A stretch of 64,000 nucleotides of DNA, taken from contig JADCFX010000061.1 in the NCBI GenBank assembly GCA_020249285.1, forward strand, positions 28,707-92,706, written 5' to 3'. Each line of letters begins with the position of its first letter. Within the stretch, counting starts at the first letter, position 1. This stretch comes from Roseomonas sp. Its GTDB lineage: Bacteria > Pseudomonadota > Alphaproteobacteria > Acetobacterales > Acetobacteraceae. Below the pieces are notes generated by a model that was given only the letters and a program-made list of their open reading frames with translations, was not told where the DNA came from and did not search any database. Positions 1 to 9,535 of this stretch are shown here, piece after piece. The translations under genes and the position numbers were made by a program.

Positions 1-255
1 CTGGCGCGTGCCGGTATTATTGTGCCACCAGAACGGCGTGCCGCGATGATGGAAGGCTTTCGTGCCTGGTGCGAAATGCGGGAGCTGCTGAATGAACCCA
101 TGCCGCTAGCGACTGAGCCGGCCTTTGGTTTGACGCAGCCGGCAGGTCCGCGAGCATTTTCAAGCAAAGCGGAATCGCTTGGCGACTCGGAAAATGCGAC
201 GAAACAAAACTTTAGAGGCGGTTCGCCGCGTCATGACGCGGCGGGGCGGCTCTAA
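1..255 (+). CDS. AtzG-like small subunit (DUF4089-type), 5' end outside window
   Basis: The reading frame is open from the window edge and stops at the TAA at 253-255, one base before the amidase ATG. The readable part (IVPPERRAAMMEGF, then MRELLNEPMPLATEPA) follows the pattern of the short AtzG-like proteins that sit directly upstream of AtzE-type amidases. In that family the small protein packs against the amidase, as GatC does with GatA. The natural C-terminus would be expected shortly after the EPA segment. Here it runs on for about 45 residues because a 44-bp palindromic repeat (154-197) is read in frame, so the tail is probably an insertion product. The assignment rests on short-motif resemblance plus the neighbouring amidase. 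Confidence 0.6.
   Translation: MARAGIIVPPERRAAMMEGFRAWCEMRELLNEPMPLATEPAFGLTQPAGPRAFSSKAESLGDSENATKQNFRGGSPRHDAAGRL
154..197 (+). repeat. 44-bp palindromic repeat, copy 1 (inside a coding tail)
   Basis: Outer arms GCATTTTC (154-161) and GAAAATGC (190-197) enclose an inner stem AAGCG-GAAT-CGCTT. The same architecture and length recur at 25111-25154 and 27907-27950. This copy has CGAGC where the others have TGAGC or TGAAGC, so it supplies no stop codon and is translated through. Confidence 0.8.
224..243. repeat. 20-bp perfect palindrome before amidase start
   Basis: CGCCGCGTCATGACGCGGCG reads the same on both strands and lies 12 bases before the amidase ATG, within the tail of the AtzG-like gene. 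It could form a hairpin next to the amidase ribosome-binding region or be a protein-binding site. No function is demonstrated. Confidence 0.6.
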
Positions 256-1647
256 ATGAGCGCGCCTGTCCCCTCCCTCGCGGAAGCCTCGGCGGGCATT
301 GCCGCCGGCACGCTTTCGCCCGTGGCGCTGACGGAAGCCGCTCTTGCGCGGATTGCAGCGCTTGACCCCAAGCTGAATGCCTTCATCACCCTGACCGCGG
401 ATCGCGCACGCCGCGCGGCGGCAGCGGCTGAGGCCGAAATCAAGGCTGGCAAAAAGCGTGGGCCACTGCATGGCATTCCTTATGCACTCAAGGATATCTA
501 TGATGTCGCCGGGGTGCGCACCACAGCGCACTCCAAGCTGTTGATTGATAATGTTGCGAAGGAGGACGCGACCACCACCGCCAAGCTGGAAGCGGCGGGG
601 ATGGTGTTGCTCGGCAAGCTTTCGACGCATGAATTCGCCCGCGGCGGGCCGACAGACGTGCTGCCCTTTCCCAATGCAAAAAACCCCTGGAACACAGCGC
701 ATTTCGCCGGCGGGTCCAGCAGCGGTTCCGGTGTTGCGGTCGCGTCCGGCATGGTCGGGCTTGCCATGGGCAGCGATACCGGCGGTTCCATCCGCTTGCC
801 GGCCACGTTTTGCGGCGTGGTGGGGATGAAGGCGACCTATGGCGTGATCAGCCGGCGCGGTGTGGTGCCCCTTTCCTTCACACTTGATCATGCCGGGCCG
901 CTGACCCGCACGGTGGAAGATTGCGCTTTGGCGATGCAGGTGCTGGCTGGGTATGATCCGGGTGATCCGGGATCGGCGCGTGAAGCCGTGCCGGATTACA
1001 GCGCGGATTTGCACAAGGGTGTCGCGGGGCTGACCATTGGCCGGGCACGCGCTTACGATATTGAAGCGGGCGTGGATGCGGAAATGATGGCGGCGGTGGA
1101 TGCGGCGGCCGAAAAATGGCGCGCGATGGGCGCGAAAGTCGTTGATGTGGCGCTGCCGAGCAAGCAGCGCATGGATGCCTGCATTCAAACCATCTTGCTG
1201 GCCGAAGGCTTCGCCATTCATGGCGAATGGCTACGTATCCGCCCGCAGGATTATGGCCGCGTCACGCGCGAACGCCTGATGATGGGCGCTTTCGTCACCG
1301 GCGGCGAATATGTCCAGGCGCAGCGCCTGCGCCGCATTATCACCGCTGAGGTAGATGCGGTTCTAGCCGGTTGCGATGCCATTTTATGTGCCGGCAATCC
1401 CACTGCCGCGCCGCGCGTGGTGGATGTGGATGAGGGGCCCTTCCGCCGGTCCCACCCGATAACCGGCCCCTTTAACGCCACCGGCCATCCGGGGCTGGCG
1501 CTGCCCTGCGGTTTTGGCGCTTCGGGCCTGCCACTTGGGTTGCAATTGATCGGGCGGAGTTATGGGGAAGCCATGCTGCTGCGCATCGCGCACGCCTATG
1601 AACAGGCAGCAGGGTGGATGGCGCGGCGGCCTGACTTGCCGGCGTGA
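256..1647 (+). CDS. amidase, AtzE/GatA-like (amidase signature family)
   Basis: This 463-residue cytoplasmic hydrolase cleaves an amide bond through the Ser-cisSer-Lys triad of the amidase signature family. The triad reads as K79 (GIPYALKDIYDVAG), cis-Ser S154 (GGSSSGSG) and nucleophile S178 (GSDTGGSIR); the 24-residue spacing between the two serines is the family standard. The ATG follows directly on the stop of the AtzG-like gene (TAAATG), which suggests a two-subunit enzyme of AtzG-AtzE type. Its stop overlaps the GTG start of the MFS gene. The substrate cannot be read from sequence; carboxybiuret-like compounds are known for AtzE, but many relatives act on other amides. Confidence 0.9.
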   Translation: MSAPVPSLAEASAGIAAGTLSPVALTEAALARIAALDPKLNAFITLTADRARRAAAAAEAEIKAGKKRGPLHGIPYALKDIYDVAGVRTTAHSKLLIDNVAKEDATTTAKLEAAGMVLLGKLSTHEFARGGPTDVLPFPNAKNPWNTAHFAGGSSSGSGVAVASGMVGLAMGSDTGGSIRLPATFCGVVGMKATYGVISRRGVVPLSFTLDHAGPLTRTVEDCALAMQVLAGYDPGDPGSAREAVPDYSADLHKGVAGLTIGRARAYDIEAGVDAEMMAAVDAAAEKWRAMGAKVVDVALPSKQRMDACIQTILLAEGFAIHGEWLRIRPQDYGRVTRERLMMGAFVTGGEYVQAQRLRRIITAEVDAVLAGCDAILCAGNPTAAPRVVDVDEGPFRRSHPITGPFNATGHPGLALPCGFGASGLPLGLQLIGRSYGEAMLLRIAHAYEQAAGWMARRPDLPA

Positions 1648-2777
1648 CACCCGCCACGCTCACCGCGCTTTCCGGCACGGCGGCTACCTGCACCGGGATC
1701 GGCCTTGCGCGCTTTGCCTATGTGCCGCTGTTTCCGGCCATGGTCGCGGCTGGCTGGGTGGATGGTGCAGAGGCAGGACTTCTCGGTGCGCTTAACCTGA
1801 CGGGTTATCTGATCGGGGTTGGGGCGGCGCGCGCCGTGGCGCGGCGCATTACCGTGCCGCGTGCGCTGGATGTTGGCATGGCATTCGCGGTATTGGCATT
1901 TGCCGCTTGCGCCTGGCATGGCGGCTTGGCCTGGCTTGGATTTTGGCGCTGCCTGGCGGGGATTTCGGGCGGCATGTTGATGGGCTTGGCGGGGCCTTCC
2001 GTGCAGGCGGTGACGCCGCCAGAGCGTAGGGGCCGCGCCGGGGGTATGGTGCTGTTTGGTGTCGGCGGCGGCATTACGCTTGGCGCGTTACTTGTGCCAA
2101 TCCTGCTGCAAGGCGGCGTAGCGCTCGCCTGGCTTGGGCTTGCGATAGTGGTCTTGCTGCTTTGGTTAGTCATGCGCCCGCATTGGCCGCGTCCGCCAGC
2201 GGCGGAAACCGCCCCAGAAGGCCGCGCACCGCCGGCTTATGGCATCACTATCGCCTATGCGCTGTCCGGCGCGGGGTTGGTGCCGCCAATGCTCTACCTT
2301 TCGGACCTTGCGGCGCGGGGCAGGGGGCTTGGGGTGGAATTGGGCGCGGGCATGTGGGTGTTGTTTGGTCTGGGCTGCATCAGCGGCGCGCTTCTGGGGG
2401 GCAGGGCAGTGGATCGCTGGGGTGGGCGTTTCGCCATTTTCCTTTGGATGATCATCCAAAGCGCGGCGCTGGCGCTGGCCCTACCTCAGGCGCTTTGGGT
2501 ACTGGTGCCGCTCGGGCTGGTTTCGGGCCTTGCCGCGCTTGGCATCACCACCGTTGCCTTGGCGGCAGCACGCGAAAGGGCCGGCGCGCTCGCTGGCGTG
2601 ATCTGGGTACGCGTGACGGCGAGCTTTGCCGTGGCGCAGGCGGTGGCTGGTTTTGCCCTGGCGGCGCTATTTCGCGCGACCGATGAAAGCCACGCCGCGG
2701 TATTTGCTGCGGGGCTGGTGCTGACACTCGCGGGTTTGGTGGTGGCCTGGGCGGATTGGCGCTGGCGGTGGGCGTAA
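1644..2777 (+). CDS. MFS transporter, YbfB/YjiJ family
   Basis: A 377-residue, very hydrophobic protein with about twelve predicted membrane segments. The N-terminal GIGLARFAYVPLFPAMVAAG is the hallmark of YbfB/YjiJ-type major facilitator transporters. The GTG start at 1644 overlaps the amidase stop by four bases, so the two are translationally coupled and the transporter probably moves the amidase substrate or product. It ends four bases from the convergent D-aminoacylase gene. Direction of transport and substrate are unknown. Confidence 0.85.
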   Translation: MTPATLTALSGTAATCTGIGLARFAYVPLFPAMVAAGWVDGAEAGLLGALNLTGYLIGVGAARAVARRITVPRALDVGMAFAVLAFAACAWHGGLAWLGFWRCLAGISGGMLMGLAGPSVQAVTPPERRGRAGGMVLFGVGGGITLGALLVPILLQGGVALAWLGLAIVVLLLWLVMRPHWPRPPAAETAPEGRAPPAYGITIAYALSGAGLVPPMLYLSDLAARGRGLGVELGAGMWVLFGLGCISGALLGGRAVDRWGGRFAIFLWMIIQSAALALALPQALWVLVPLGLVSGLAALGITTVALAAARERAGALAGVIWVRVTASFAVAQAVAGFALAALFRATDESHAAVFAAGLVLTLAGLVVAWADWRWRWA

Positions 2778-2781
2778 ACCG

Positions 2782-4236
2782 TTACGCCCGCCCACGGGTC
2801 ACAAGACGTCCCGGCTTTTCCCCGGTTGCTCCCTTGCCGGCGACAAAGGTGGAAACACCATTGGCCCAGACTTCTTCAATCCCGGCGCTTTCCTGCTTCG
2901 GGTTTTCAAAGGTGGCGCGGTCAATCACCGTCTCCGGATCGAACATCACCAAATCCGCATAAGAGCCTTCGCGGATCACGCCGCGATCCACCATGCCGAA
3001 AACCGCCGCCGGGCGCCCGGTCATTTTATGCACGGCAGTCTCCAGGCTGAACAACCGCAATTCGCGCGCATAAAGCCCCAGCACGCGCGGGAAAGTGCCC
3101 CAAAGCCGCGGATGCGGGTGCGCATCATGCGGAATGCCGTCAGAGCCAATCACCGACATCGGATGCGCCATGATGCGGCGCACATCGGCTTCATCCATCT
3201 GAAAGGTGATCTGGCCCGCCGGCAGCAGGCGTTCAGCCGCCATGCGGATATCCGTATTCCAGCCGCGCGCAATGTCGGACAAATACTTGCCAGCCATTTC
3301 CGGATGCGGGATGGACCAGGTGATCATCACCTTCACATCATCGCGCAGCCGGTCGGGCATTAGCACGGTGGAGCCCGCCGGATAGGGATAGACATCAAAG
3401 CAGACTTCCTGGCTTTGCGCATAGGCATCAATCAGCGCAAGCGTCTGATTGGACCGCCCGTAGTTTTCCGGCATGGAGCATTTATGGTGGCTGATCCAAA
3501 CCGGGCAGCCGACACGATCACCGATTTTCAGCGTTTCTTCGATGGAAGCGCAAACGCGATCCGCCTCATCACGCATATGGGTCACATAGATGCCGCCATA
3601 GGCGCGTAAAGGTTCAGCAACCGCGATCACTTCTTCCGTGGTCGCGTGCATATTCAGCGGATAATAAAGGCCGGTGGAAAAGCCCGAAGCGCCTTCCGCC
3701 AAGGATTGCTTCACCCGCAGCCGCATACGTTCGATTTCGCCATCATTGGCAACGCGCATCACATCGCCATCCATGGCTTCCACGCGCATGGTCTGGTGGC
3801 CGACCAGCGCATAGGTATTCACTTCCGAGCCCTGCTTTTTCAGCTCATGCGCGTAATCACCGAAACTATCGAAGCGCCACCAGCCATCTTCGCCAATCAA
3901 ATCCAGCGGCGGCGGCGGGCGCTTGGTGAAACGCGCAGGCGAAAGGCTGACACCGCAATTGCCAACCACCACAGTTGTCACACCCTGGCTGATCTTGCAG
4001 GTCATGCAGGCGGGCCCGCACAGCACGGCGCGGTCATCATGCGTGTGGCTGTCAATGAAGCCGGGTGCGACTGCCTTGCCGCCCGCCATCACTTCGCGGT
4101 CGGCGCTGGCGCCGCCCAAATCACCCACCGCCACAATACGGTCGCCAGACACACCAATATCCCCAATTCGGCTTGCGCCGCCGGTGCCATCAATGATGGT
4201 CGCATCGCGGATGATCAGATCGCAGCGGAGAGCCAT
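2782..4236 (-). CDS. N-acyl-D-amino-acid deacylase (D-aminoacylase), amidohydrolase family
   Basis: The 484-residue protein begins with the small beta-sandwich of amidohydrolases (DLIIRDATIIDGTG) followed by the metal-binding strand GFIDSHTHDD near residues 59-68. GVTTVVVGNCGVS carries the Cys that bridges or ligands zinc in D-aminoacylases, and later segments (VTHMRDEA, WISHHKC) carry further metal ligands. Such enzymes release free D-amino acids from N-acyl-D-amino acids. It is transcribed toward the convergent MFS gene. The 96-bp gap to the upstream paralog array on the same strand leaves open whether it has its own promoter. Exact substrate preference is not predictable. Confidence 0.9.
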   Translation of the reverse strand: MALRCDLIIRDATIIDGTGGASRIGDIGVSGDRIVAVGDLGGASADREVMAGGKAVAPGFIDSHTHDDRAVLCGPACMTCKISQGVTTVVVGNCGVSLSPARFTKRPPPPLDLIGEDGWWRFDSFGDYAHELKKQGSEVNTYALVGHQTMRVEAMDGDVMRVANDGEIERMRLRVKQSLAEGASGFSTGLYYPLNMHATTEEVIAVAEPLRAYGGIYVTHMRDEADRVCASIEETLKIGDRVGCPVWISHHKCSMPENYGRSNQTLALIDAYAQSQEVCFDVYPYPAGSTVLMPDRLRDDVKVMITWSIPHPEMAGKYLSDIARGWNTDIRMAAERLLPAGQITFQMDEADVRRIMAHPMSVIGSDGIPHDAHPHPRLWGTFPRVLGLYARELRLFSLETAVHKMTGRPAAVFGMVDRGVIREGSYADLVMFDPETVIDRATFENPKQESAGIEEVWANGVSTFVAGKGATGEKPGRLVTRGRA

Positions 4237-4332
4237 GGCGCAGTCCTGGGATGGGATGTTGCTGATCGAGGCATCATGACGCAGCGGCCGGCTTCAGGAA
4301 ACCCCATATGCTGACCTTGGCCTTGCCGCGCA

Positions 4333-6777
4333 TTATTTGCGGTGTGCGGAGGCGGGCGCAGCCAGTTCCATGGCCTTTTCAGCGCCCAACAGGATATCGG
4401 CGATCCTAATCACATCATGGCGCTGCAGCCCGCCACCATCCAGCCCATTCAAAATGGATCTAAGCTTCACAGCGTGGCTGACTTTTAGCTTGTCGAAGGC
4501 TTCAAAGCGCCCGGCACGGCGCCCGGCTTCTTCCAAGCGCCCGAGCGCCCGCGCCAGAATCTCAATATTCAGTACAACAGCAGCTCGGCGCTTGGCATTG
4601 GGTTCGTTTAGGGCAGGCAAGAATTGACGTTGGATGATCTGCTGCGTGACTTCCTTGATCGCCTCTCCGATATCCTGCATAAGCGGAGTGATCACGGCCT
4701 GCCGCTCCTTGCTGCGACCCGACAATAAGTTTTCGAATTCCTTGAGTAGTGCAACATATTCCGCCGCGATATGCGCAGCGCGCACCGGGTCCTCGGCCGG
4801 TAGTATCGGCAAGGGAGCAGTCTGCAATTCCCTCAGCTTCTCATCGGCAATGTTGCTGGCAATCGGGGATAGCCTTGCCGCAGTCGCCAATACGGACCCC
4901 GGGCTTTGCGCCCGATCGAGCAGGCTCAATAGGGCGATGCTGAAAACGGCCTCCCCCTCCTCCGCGGGTCCTTTGAGCGCAGCTGCAACCAATTCGGACG
5001 ACGGTCCAGAAAAGCAGGCGAGCTTCGCCTCCCAAATCCCATCCGCGTGGCGCCAAATGCCGGCCGCCAGCTCAAGCAATTGCTCGCTTTGCGCCGCATC
5101 AAGCCCAGCCGCCGGCAGGCCCTTTGGAAAGGAGAGGGTCGGCGCCAAGCGTGCGGCTTCGGCCCAAAGGGTCCGCCCCTCCGAGTCCACCTGAAGTACA
5201 TCAAAAAAGCTACGGCCGCCAAGATTGGCGGAAATCTTCTCCGCCTCAGGCCCCATTGCGGCCCGAATCGCCTCGGAGATCGGCATCAGGGCCGGCCGCG
5301 GGAGTTTGGCGCTGCCCATGCTCCACTCCTTCAAGGGCACTACCGCACCGTCAAAGGGCAGAAACAGGATACGCGCAAAGGTAATGGGCCGGGGGGGGCG
5401 CAACAGCTTCAGGCGCGGACGCGCGGCTTCAATAATCGGGTCAAGCATCGTGCGGGAAGGCACTGCCTCAAGCACCGCCACAACCTGCTGCAGCACCGAA
5501 TCCGATGCCCTCGAAGCACGTTTTGAAATACGTGTAAGCGCATCCTCGCCCTTACCGCCCTCATCCGACCCTTGGGTTAGGGAACGGGTGGACTGCACCA
5601 AATAGGCTTCACGCAGCTTCTTCGCCTCGGACCCCAGCGAGATCGCATGCGTCCCGGTAAGTAGGGTTTCGTTCCGTGCGATGAATTCCAAGGGGCGACT
5701 GCGCCGCCAATCCAAGCCCTGGATCATGGCGGGCGACTCAAGGCGCAGGCTGGAACCACCTTCAGGAAAGCCAGCCCAGCCTTCAACTTCCTTTGGCAGC
5801 TCCGGCACCAGATGGCTCATTTCCCAGAAAGTCGCTTCTCGATCCGAAGGTTCTGATTGTCGCCACAAGGCGATGATGATGTCCCAGCCATCCAGCAGCC
5901 ATTGCGGGCGGGATGCACGGCGCAGCACCGAGGCCTGATCGCGCTGCCAAGCACGCAGCAGGATGGTGGTATCATCAAGCACCCGATCAAGTTCATTGAT
6001 CGCAGCCTGGGTGCATATCAAGGTAAGCTTGGCCTTGCGCAGAAGGAACTCTGCGCGAAGCCCGCGCGCATTGTCGCGTCCGGGTGCAAGCCATTGATCA
6101 ATCTCTTTGATGAATGATTGCAACTCCGCCATCGCCGCCCGGGTATGCCCGGTGACCGAGTCGTCACGCTTGCCGAGCGGCATGAAAACGCTGGCAAGGG
6201 CCTCGATCGCGGCTTCCACCGCTTCTGTCGTCATGGAATAGCGCTTCGCGATACGCGCGACTGCCTTGCCAATGCGGGGGCGAAGATAAATCAGGCTTTC
6301 CTGTTCCGGTGGTACTTTTGCCTCAGCCGGAAGCTCGGTGCGGCGTATCAGGTCAGTCAGCAGCAGAAAAAACATACGTCGCAGGGCGGTGGTATCGGCA
6401 GTCTTCTGTTCATCTGCCCATGCTATTGCAGCGCGCCCGCGCCAGCCCTCTGCGGCGATGGCGATCATCGCTTCGCGTATTTTCTCCGGCGCAAAATCCG
6501 ACAGTTCCCGCAATTTCTGCCATAACGCCTGATCATGAGCTGTCAGCCCCGGGGCTGCGAGTAGTTTTGCGCCCGGCAGCGGGCTAATGTCCGGCTGTCC
6601 CGATGGATTGGCCAGGATCAGGTCCGGGGGGCCACCTGCGCGGGGCCGCGGAAGGCGTGCCCCGAATAGCTGCGGCGTCGTGAAGGCCACAATGGCGCCC
6701 CGTTCCGCAAATCCCGCGGGATCAGCATGGGGTTGCAGAGCCGGTTTCGACGATTGAGGACCTAGGCTTGCTGACAT
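4333..6777 (-). CDS. uncharacterised large helical protein, array paralog D (fourth in transcription order)
   Basis: I do not recognise a family for this 814-residue protein. No signal peptide or membrane segment is visible; it is helix-rich and should be cytoplasmic. It shares ordered blocks with its three upstream neighbours: an N-terminal block (GAIVAFTTPQLFGARL, then LILANPSGQ), a central WLLDGWDIIIALW...LPKEVEGW block, DWRRSRPLEFIARNETLL, RPRLKLLRPPRPITFARILF, a GRTLWAEAARLA...IWRHADGIW block, and a C-terminal DVIRIADILLGAEKAM. It is the most divergent copy: the LPW and YENR motifs of the others are lost. MTTEAV and a following PLG group it with paralog C. AAGGG sits just before the ATG. 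Confidence 0.8.
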   Translation of the reverse strand: MSASLGPQSSKPALQPHADPAGFAERGAIVAFTTPQLFGARLPRPRAGGPPDLILANPSGQPDISPLPGAKLLAAPGLTAHDQALWQKLRELSDFAPEKIREAMIAIAAEGWRGRAAIAWADEQKTADTTALRRMFFLLLTDLIRRTELPAEAKVPPEQESLIYLRPRIGKAVARIAKRYSMTTEAVEAAIEALASVFMPLGKRDDSVTGHTRAAMAELQSFIKEIDQWLAPGRDNARGLRAEFLLRKAKLTLICTQAAINELDRVLDDTTILLRAWQRDQASVLRRASRPQWLLDGWDIIIALWRQSEPSDREATFWEMSHLVPELPKEVEGWAGFPEGGSSLRLESPAMIQGLDWRRSRPLEFIARNETLLTGTHAISLGSEAKKLREAYLVQSTRSLTQGSDEGGKGEDALTRISKRASRASDSVLQQVVAVLEAVPSRTMLDPIIEAARPRLKLLRPPRPITFARILFLPFDGAVVPLKEWSMGSAKLPRPALMPISEAIRAAMGPEAEKISANLGGRSFFDVLQVDSEGRTLWAEAARLAPTLSFPKGLPAAGLDAAQSEQLLELAAGIWRHADGIWEAKLACFSGPSSELVAAALKGPAEEGEAVFSIALLSLLDRAQSPGSVLATAARLSPIASNIADEKLRELQTAPLPILPAEDPVRAAHIAAEYVALLKEFENLLSGRSKERQAVITPLMQDIGEAIKEVTQQIIQRQFLPALNEPNAKRRAAVVLNIEILARALGRLEEAGRRAGRFEAFDKLKVSHAVKLRSILNGLDGGGLQRHDVIRIADILLGAEKAMELAAPASAHRK

Positions 6778-6900
6778 GACCCTTGGTTACGTTTGAGGGG
6801 ACCCGGAAATGACCGAGCTAACGGTTGATTGAGAAGTTTAGGCGATCCTTGGCGCTTGGCCAAGCGTTCTTCCGGGGGCGGGAGAAGGCTTCAGTCTGGA

Positions 6901-9363
6901 TCAGCCAAGATAGGCCAGCGCTGCCTCTGGCCCCAGAAGAATTTCCGCCAATCGCGCCAGATCAAGCCGTGTCATGCCGCCTGGTTCAAGGGCCCGTCTG
7001 GCCGCCTCAAGCGCGGCGGCGATACGCTGGGCGGCACCATCATACCCGTGGTCAAGGCCGTAACGCCGGCCTATGGATTCGATGCGCCGCAGGGCGCGTG
7101 CCTGGCGTTCTACAGCCAGTATGAGTTCTGGCGTCGCTGCGGCGGATAAGGACGGCAATTGACGAAGAATATGGGTTTCAAGCCCATCCTCATAGGCTAG
7201 CCGACAGGTTACTTCAGCTTCCTGACGTAGCTGCACCAATCTTGCACCACGGCGCGGATTGCGCGTGGTAGGCGCATTTTCAAGATCCTGAAACGCCCGC
7301 CCAAAGGCTTCAGCGAAGGAGGCTGCGGCGATAAGGTCTTCACTAGGGAGTTGGACGCGCGCCCTTTCCAACCACTCATCTACGGCCGTATCGGCGATGC
7401 TGGCTGCTTTGTCCGAAAGCCTTGCGGCTTCCCTGGCGACCTGACCCGGGCTTGTTGCCTTTAGCATTAGCGTTGCCAGCGCCATGGTAAAGGCTGGTGA
7501 AACTTCATCGGCCATGGGCGCAAGGGCGGCGCGCACCGCGTCATCCGGCGGTCCCCATCCTGCCAGTTGCACCGCCGCCCAGATTGGCCCTGCATGCCGC
7601 CATACACCCGCTGCGAGTTCCACCAGAGGTGCGAAATCATCAGGACGCAAGCCGGTTCGTTCCCAGCGCGGTCCGGGCGTGAGGTCAGACGCCAAACGCG
7701 CTGCCGCGGCCCAAAGGGGTCTGCCCGCGCGATCCACGTCTGCGATATCGTGAAAGAATTTTCCTTGGAAGGAGGCTTCTATTCGCTGGGCTTCCTGCCC
7801 CATAGCCATGCGAAGCGCCTCCGCAATGGGAGGCAGGGCGCAGCGTGGCAGGCGAGTGTCATCCCTTTGCCAATCCCTATTGTCGGAAATGGCGCCATCC
7901 AAAGGAAGAAAAAGCAGGCGCGTGAACTGAAGGCTGCGCGATGGCCTTATTTGCTTCAGCCTGGGGCGTGCTGCATCAAGCAGCCGATCCGCCTCAGAAC
8001 GATCCGGCAGGCGGTCAAGGATTTCAATAACCTTAGCCAAAGCCATGTCAGATGCCGATGCAAGGGCATGAACAAAATGCCGCGTTTCAGCAAGCGGATT
8101 CCTGGCCCGCTGTTCATTCTTGCCGCCAATATCCTTGGCCTTTTCCCCGGAAAGCTTTGTGGTCTTGGTGGTAACGCCCATGCCGGGTCGTAAGATATTC
8201 GACTTTTTTCCGATGATCGGCTTGCCACGCGTTTGGCCGCTACTGAAGCAGAGGTTTTCGTTCCGCGCGATCATATCAATCACGCATCCGCTCCGCCAAT
8301 CTTCGAACTGATTAACAATTCTGACTTTGCGTCGTTCCTGCGCCATATCCGGCTGGAAGCCCAACCACCCAATGACCTCCTTGGGAAGGATTGGCGCCAG
8401 CACCGCCATTTCCATAATGGCGGTATTTTTGTCTGAAGGCTCGGCAGCATTCCAAATGCCAAGAAGCGTACCCCATCCGTCAAGCAGCCAATCAAGCCGC
8501 GTCAGTTCGTGAAGAATTTCTTGCCTGTCTTGCTGCCAAGCATGGATGGTGCCGAAAGTATCGCCCATCAAACTGTCTAACTGTTCGGCGGCAATATAGG
8601 CACAATCAAGCGTCAATTGGAGCGATTTCTCCACGAGAGTCGAAGAACCAAAAGCTACATGTGCCGGCAAGTTGCTCCGCCAGCTTTCGATCGACGCGGC
8701 CAGGGTCTGCAGTTCGGCAATCATCTGGCGTGACGGCGCCAGATTATTGTCCTGTGGCATACCCAGGCCATTAAATGCCCTTGCCAATTCCTCAAGTGCG
8801 GCGGCAACGGCTTCTGTCGTCATGCGAAGGCGCTGGGCGCAGGCCAGCACGGCGCGTTGGCCGCGTAAGGCGATCTGTCTAGGATCATCCAATTCCGGAG
8901 AGGGAAGGCCGGCTGCCTTCCCTTCCATTTGTTTAATAAGTCGCAACAAAAAACCAAAATTGATGCGCTTGGCACGGTCTTCACGCGACTGGCGCGCCTC
9001 ATTCACCGCAAGGATCGCTGTGCGTCCGGCATGCCCTTCCATTGACGCGGTTTCCGCCGCATTGCGCACAATACCGGGGCTGAGGATGGGTTCGTCACGC
9101 AGCAGGCCCCAAAGACGCCGATCATGCAGCGTTGGAGCGCAAATCTCGGGAATGGATGCCCATGGAAGTATGTAGACTCCCTCTCCACCCGAAGGATTGG
9201 GGATCAATACCTCAAGACCATTGCCATCCTCCTGAGGGCGCGCGCGGGCGCCAAGTAATATTGGCGTGGTGAAGGGGACATTTACACCGCGATCAATAAA
9301 AGTCACCGGTTCATAGAGGTTTGGGCTTAGGTGATGGAGGTCATATGCGGGTTTGGCGTTCAC
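6901..9363 (-). CDS. uncharacterised large helical protein, array paralog C
   Basis: An 820-residue paralog of the other array members, of unknown function and without signal peptide or membrane segments. Conserved blocks in order: DRGVNVPFTTPILLGARAR near residue 27, IPNPSGGEGVYILPW, PTLHDRRLW, WLLDGWGTLLGIW with LPKEVIGWLGF, DWRSGCVIDMIARNENLCF, RPRLKQIRPSRSLQFTRLLF, GRPLWAAAARLA with VWRHAGPIW, and MTRLDLARLAEILLGPEAA at the C-terminus. It keeps MTTEAV like paralog D but lacks the YENR motif of A and B; that position is a lysine-rich linker. GTG at 9363 is the best start because an upstream ATG is out of frame. Parts of the gene (for example 8101-8220, 64 of 120 bases G or C) are less G+C-rich than the neighbourhood. 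Confidence 0.8.
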   Translation of the reverse strand: MNAKPAYDLHHLSPNLYEPVTFIDRGVNVPFTTPILLGARARPQEDGNGLEVLIPNPSGGEGVYILPWASIPEICAPTLHDRRLWGLLRDEPILSPGIVRNAAETASMEGHAGRTAILAVNEARQSREDRAKRINFGFLLRLIKQMEGKAAGLPSPELDDPRQIALRGQRAVLACAQRLRMTTEAVAAALEELARAFNGLGMPQDNNLAPSRQMIAELQTLAASIESWRSNLPAHVAFGSSTLVEKSLQLTLDCAYIAAEQLDSLMGDTFGTIHAWQQDRQEILHELTRLDWLLDGWGTLLGIWNAAEPSDKNTAIMEMAVLAPILPKEVIGWLGFQPDMAQERRKVRIVNQFEDWRSGCVIDMIARNENLCFSSGQTRGKPIIGKKSNILRPGMGVTTKTTKLSGEKAKDIGGKNEQRARNPLAETRHFVHALASASDMALAKVIEILDRLPDRSEADRLLDAARPRLKQIRPSRSLQFTRLLFLPLDGAISDNRDWQRDDTRLPRCALPPIAEALRMAMGQEAQRIEASFQGKFFHDIADVDRAGRPLWAAAARLASDLTPGPRWERTGLRPDDFAPLVELAAGVWRHAGPIWAAVQLAGWGPPDDAVRAALAPMADEVSPAFTMALATLMLKATSPGQVAREAARLSDKAASIADTAVDEWLERARVQLPSEDLIAAASFAEAFGRAFQDLENAPTTRNPRRGARLVQLRQEAEVTCRLAYEDGLETHILRQLPSLSAAATPELILAVERQARALRRIESIGRRYGLDHGYDGAAQRIAAALEAARRALEPGGMTRLDLARLAEILLGPEAALAYLG

Positions 9364-9535
9364 GAGAAGGAGTTTTGCATGAAGTTCTTAAAAATTCGGG
9401 AATGACCTGCTTGCGTAGAACAATACGATTACGCACCATGACGTGGTGAAAAGATACCGACCCAAATTACGGGGCGCTGCTTCATGGCCTATCTGCCGCT
9501 TAAGTGCGCAATGAAGCCGCTTTTTCACCTTATTT

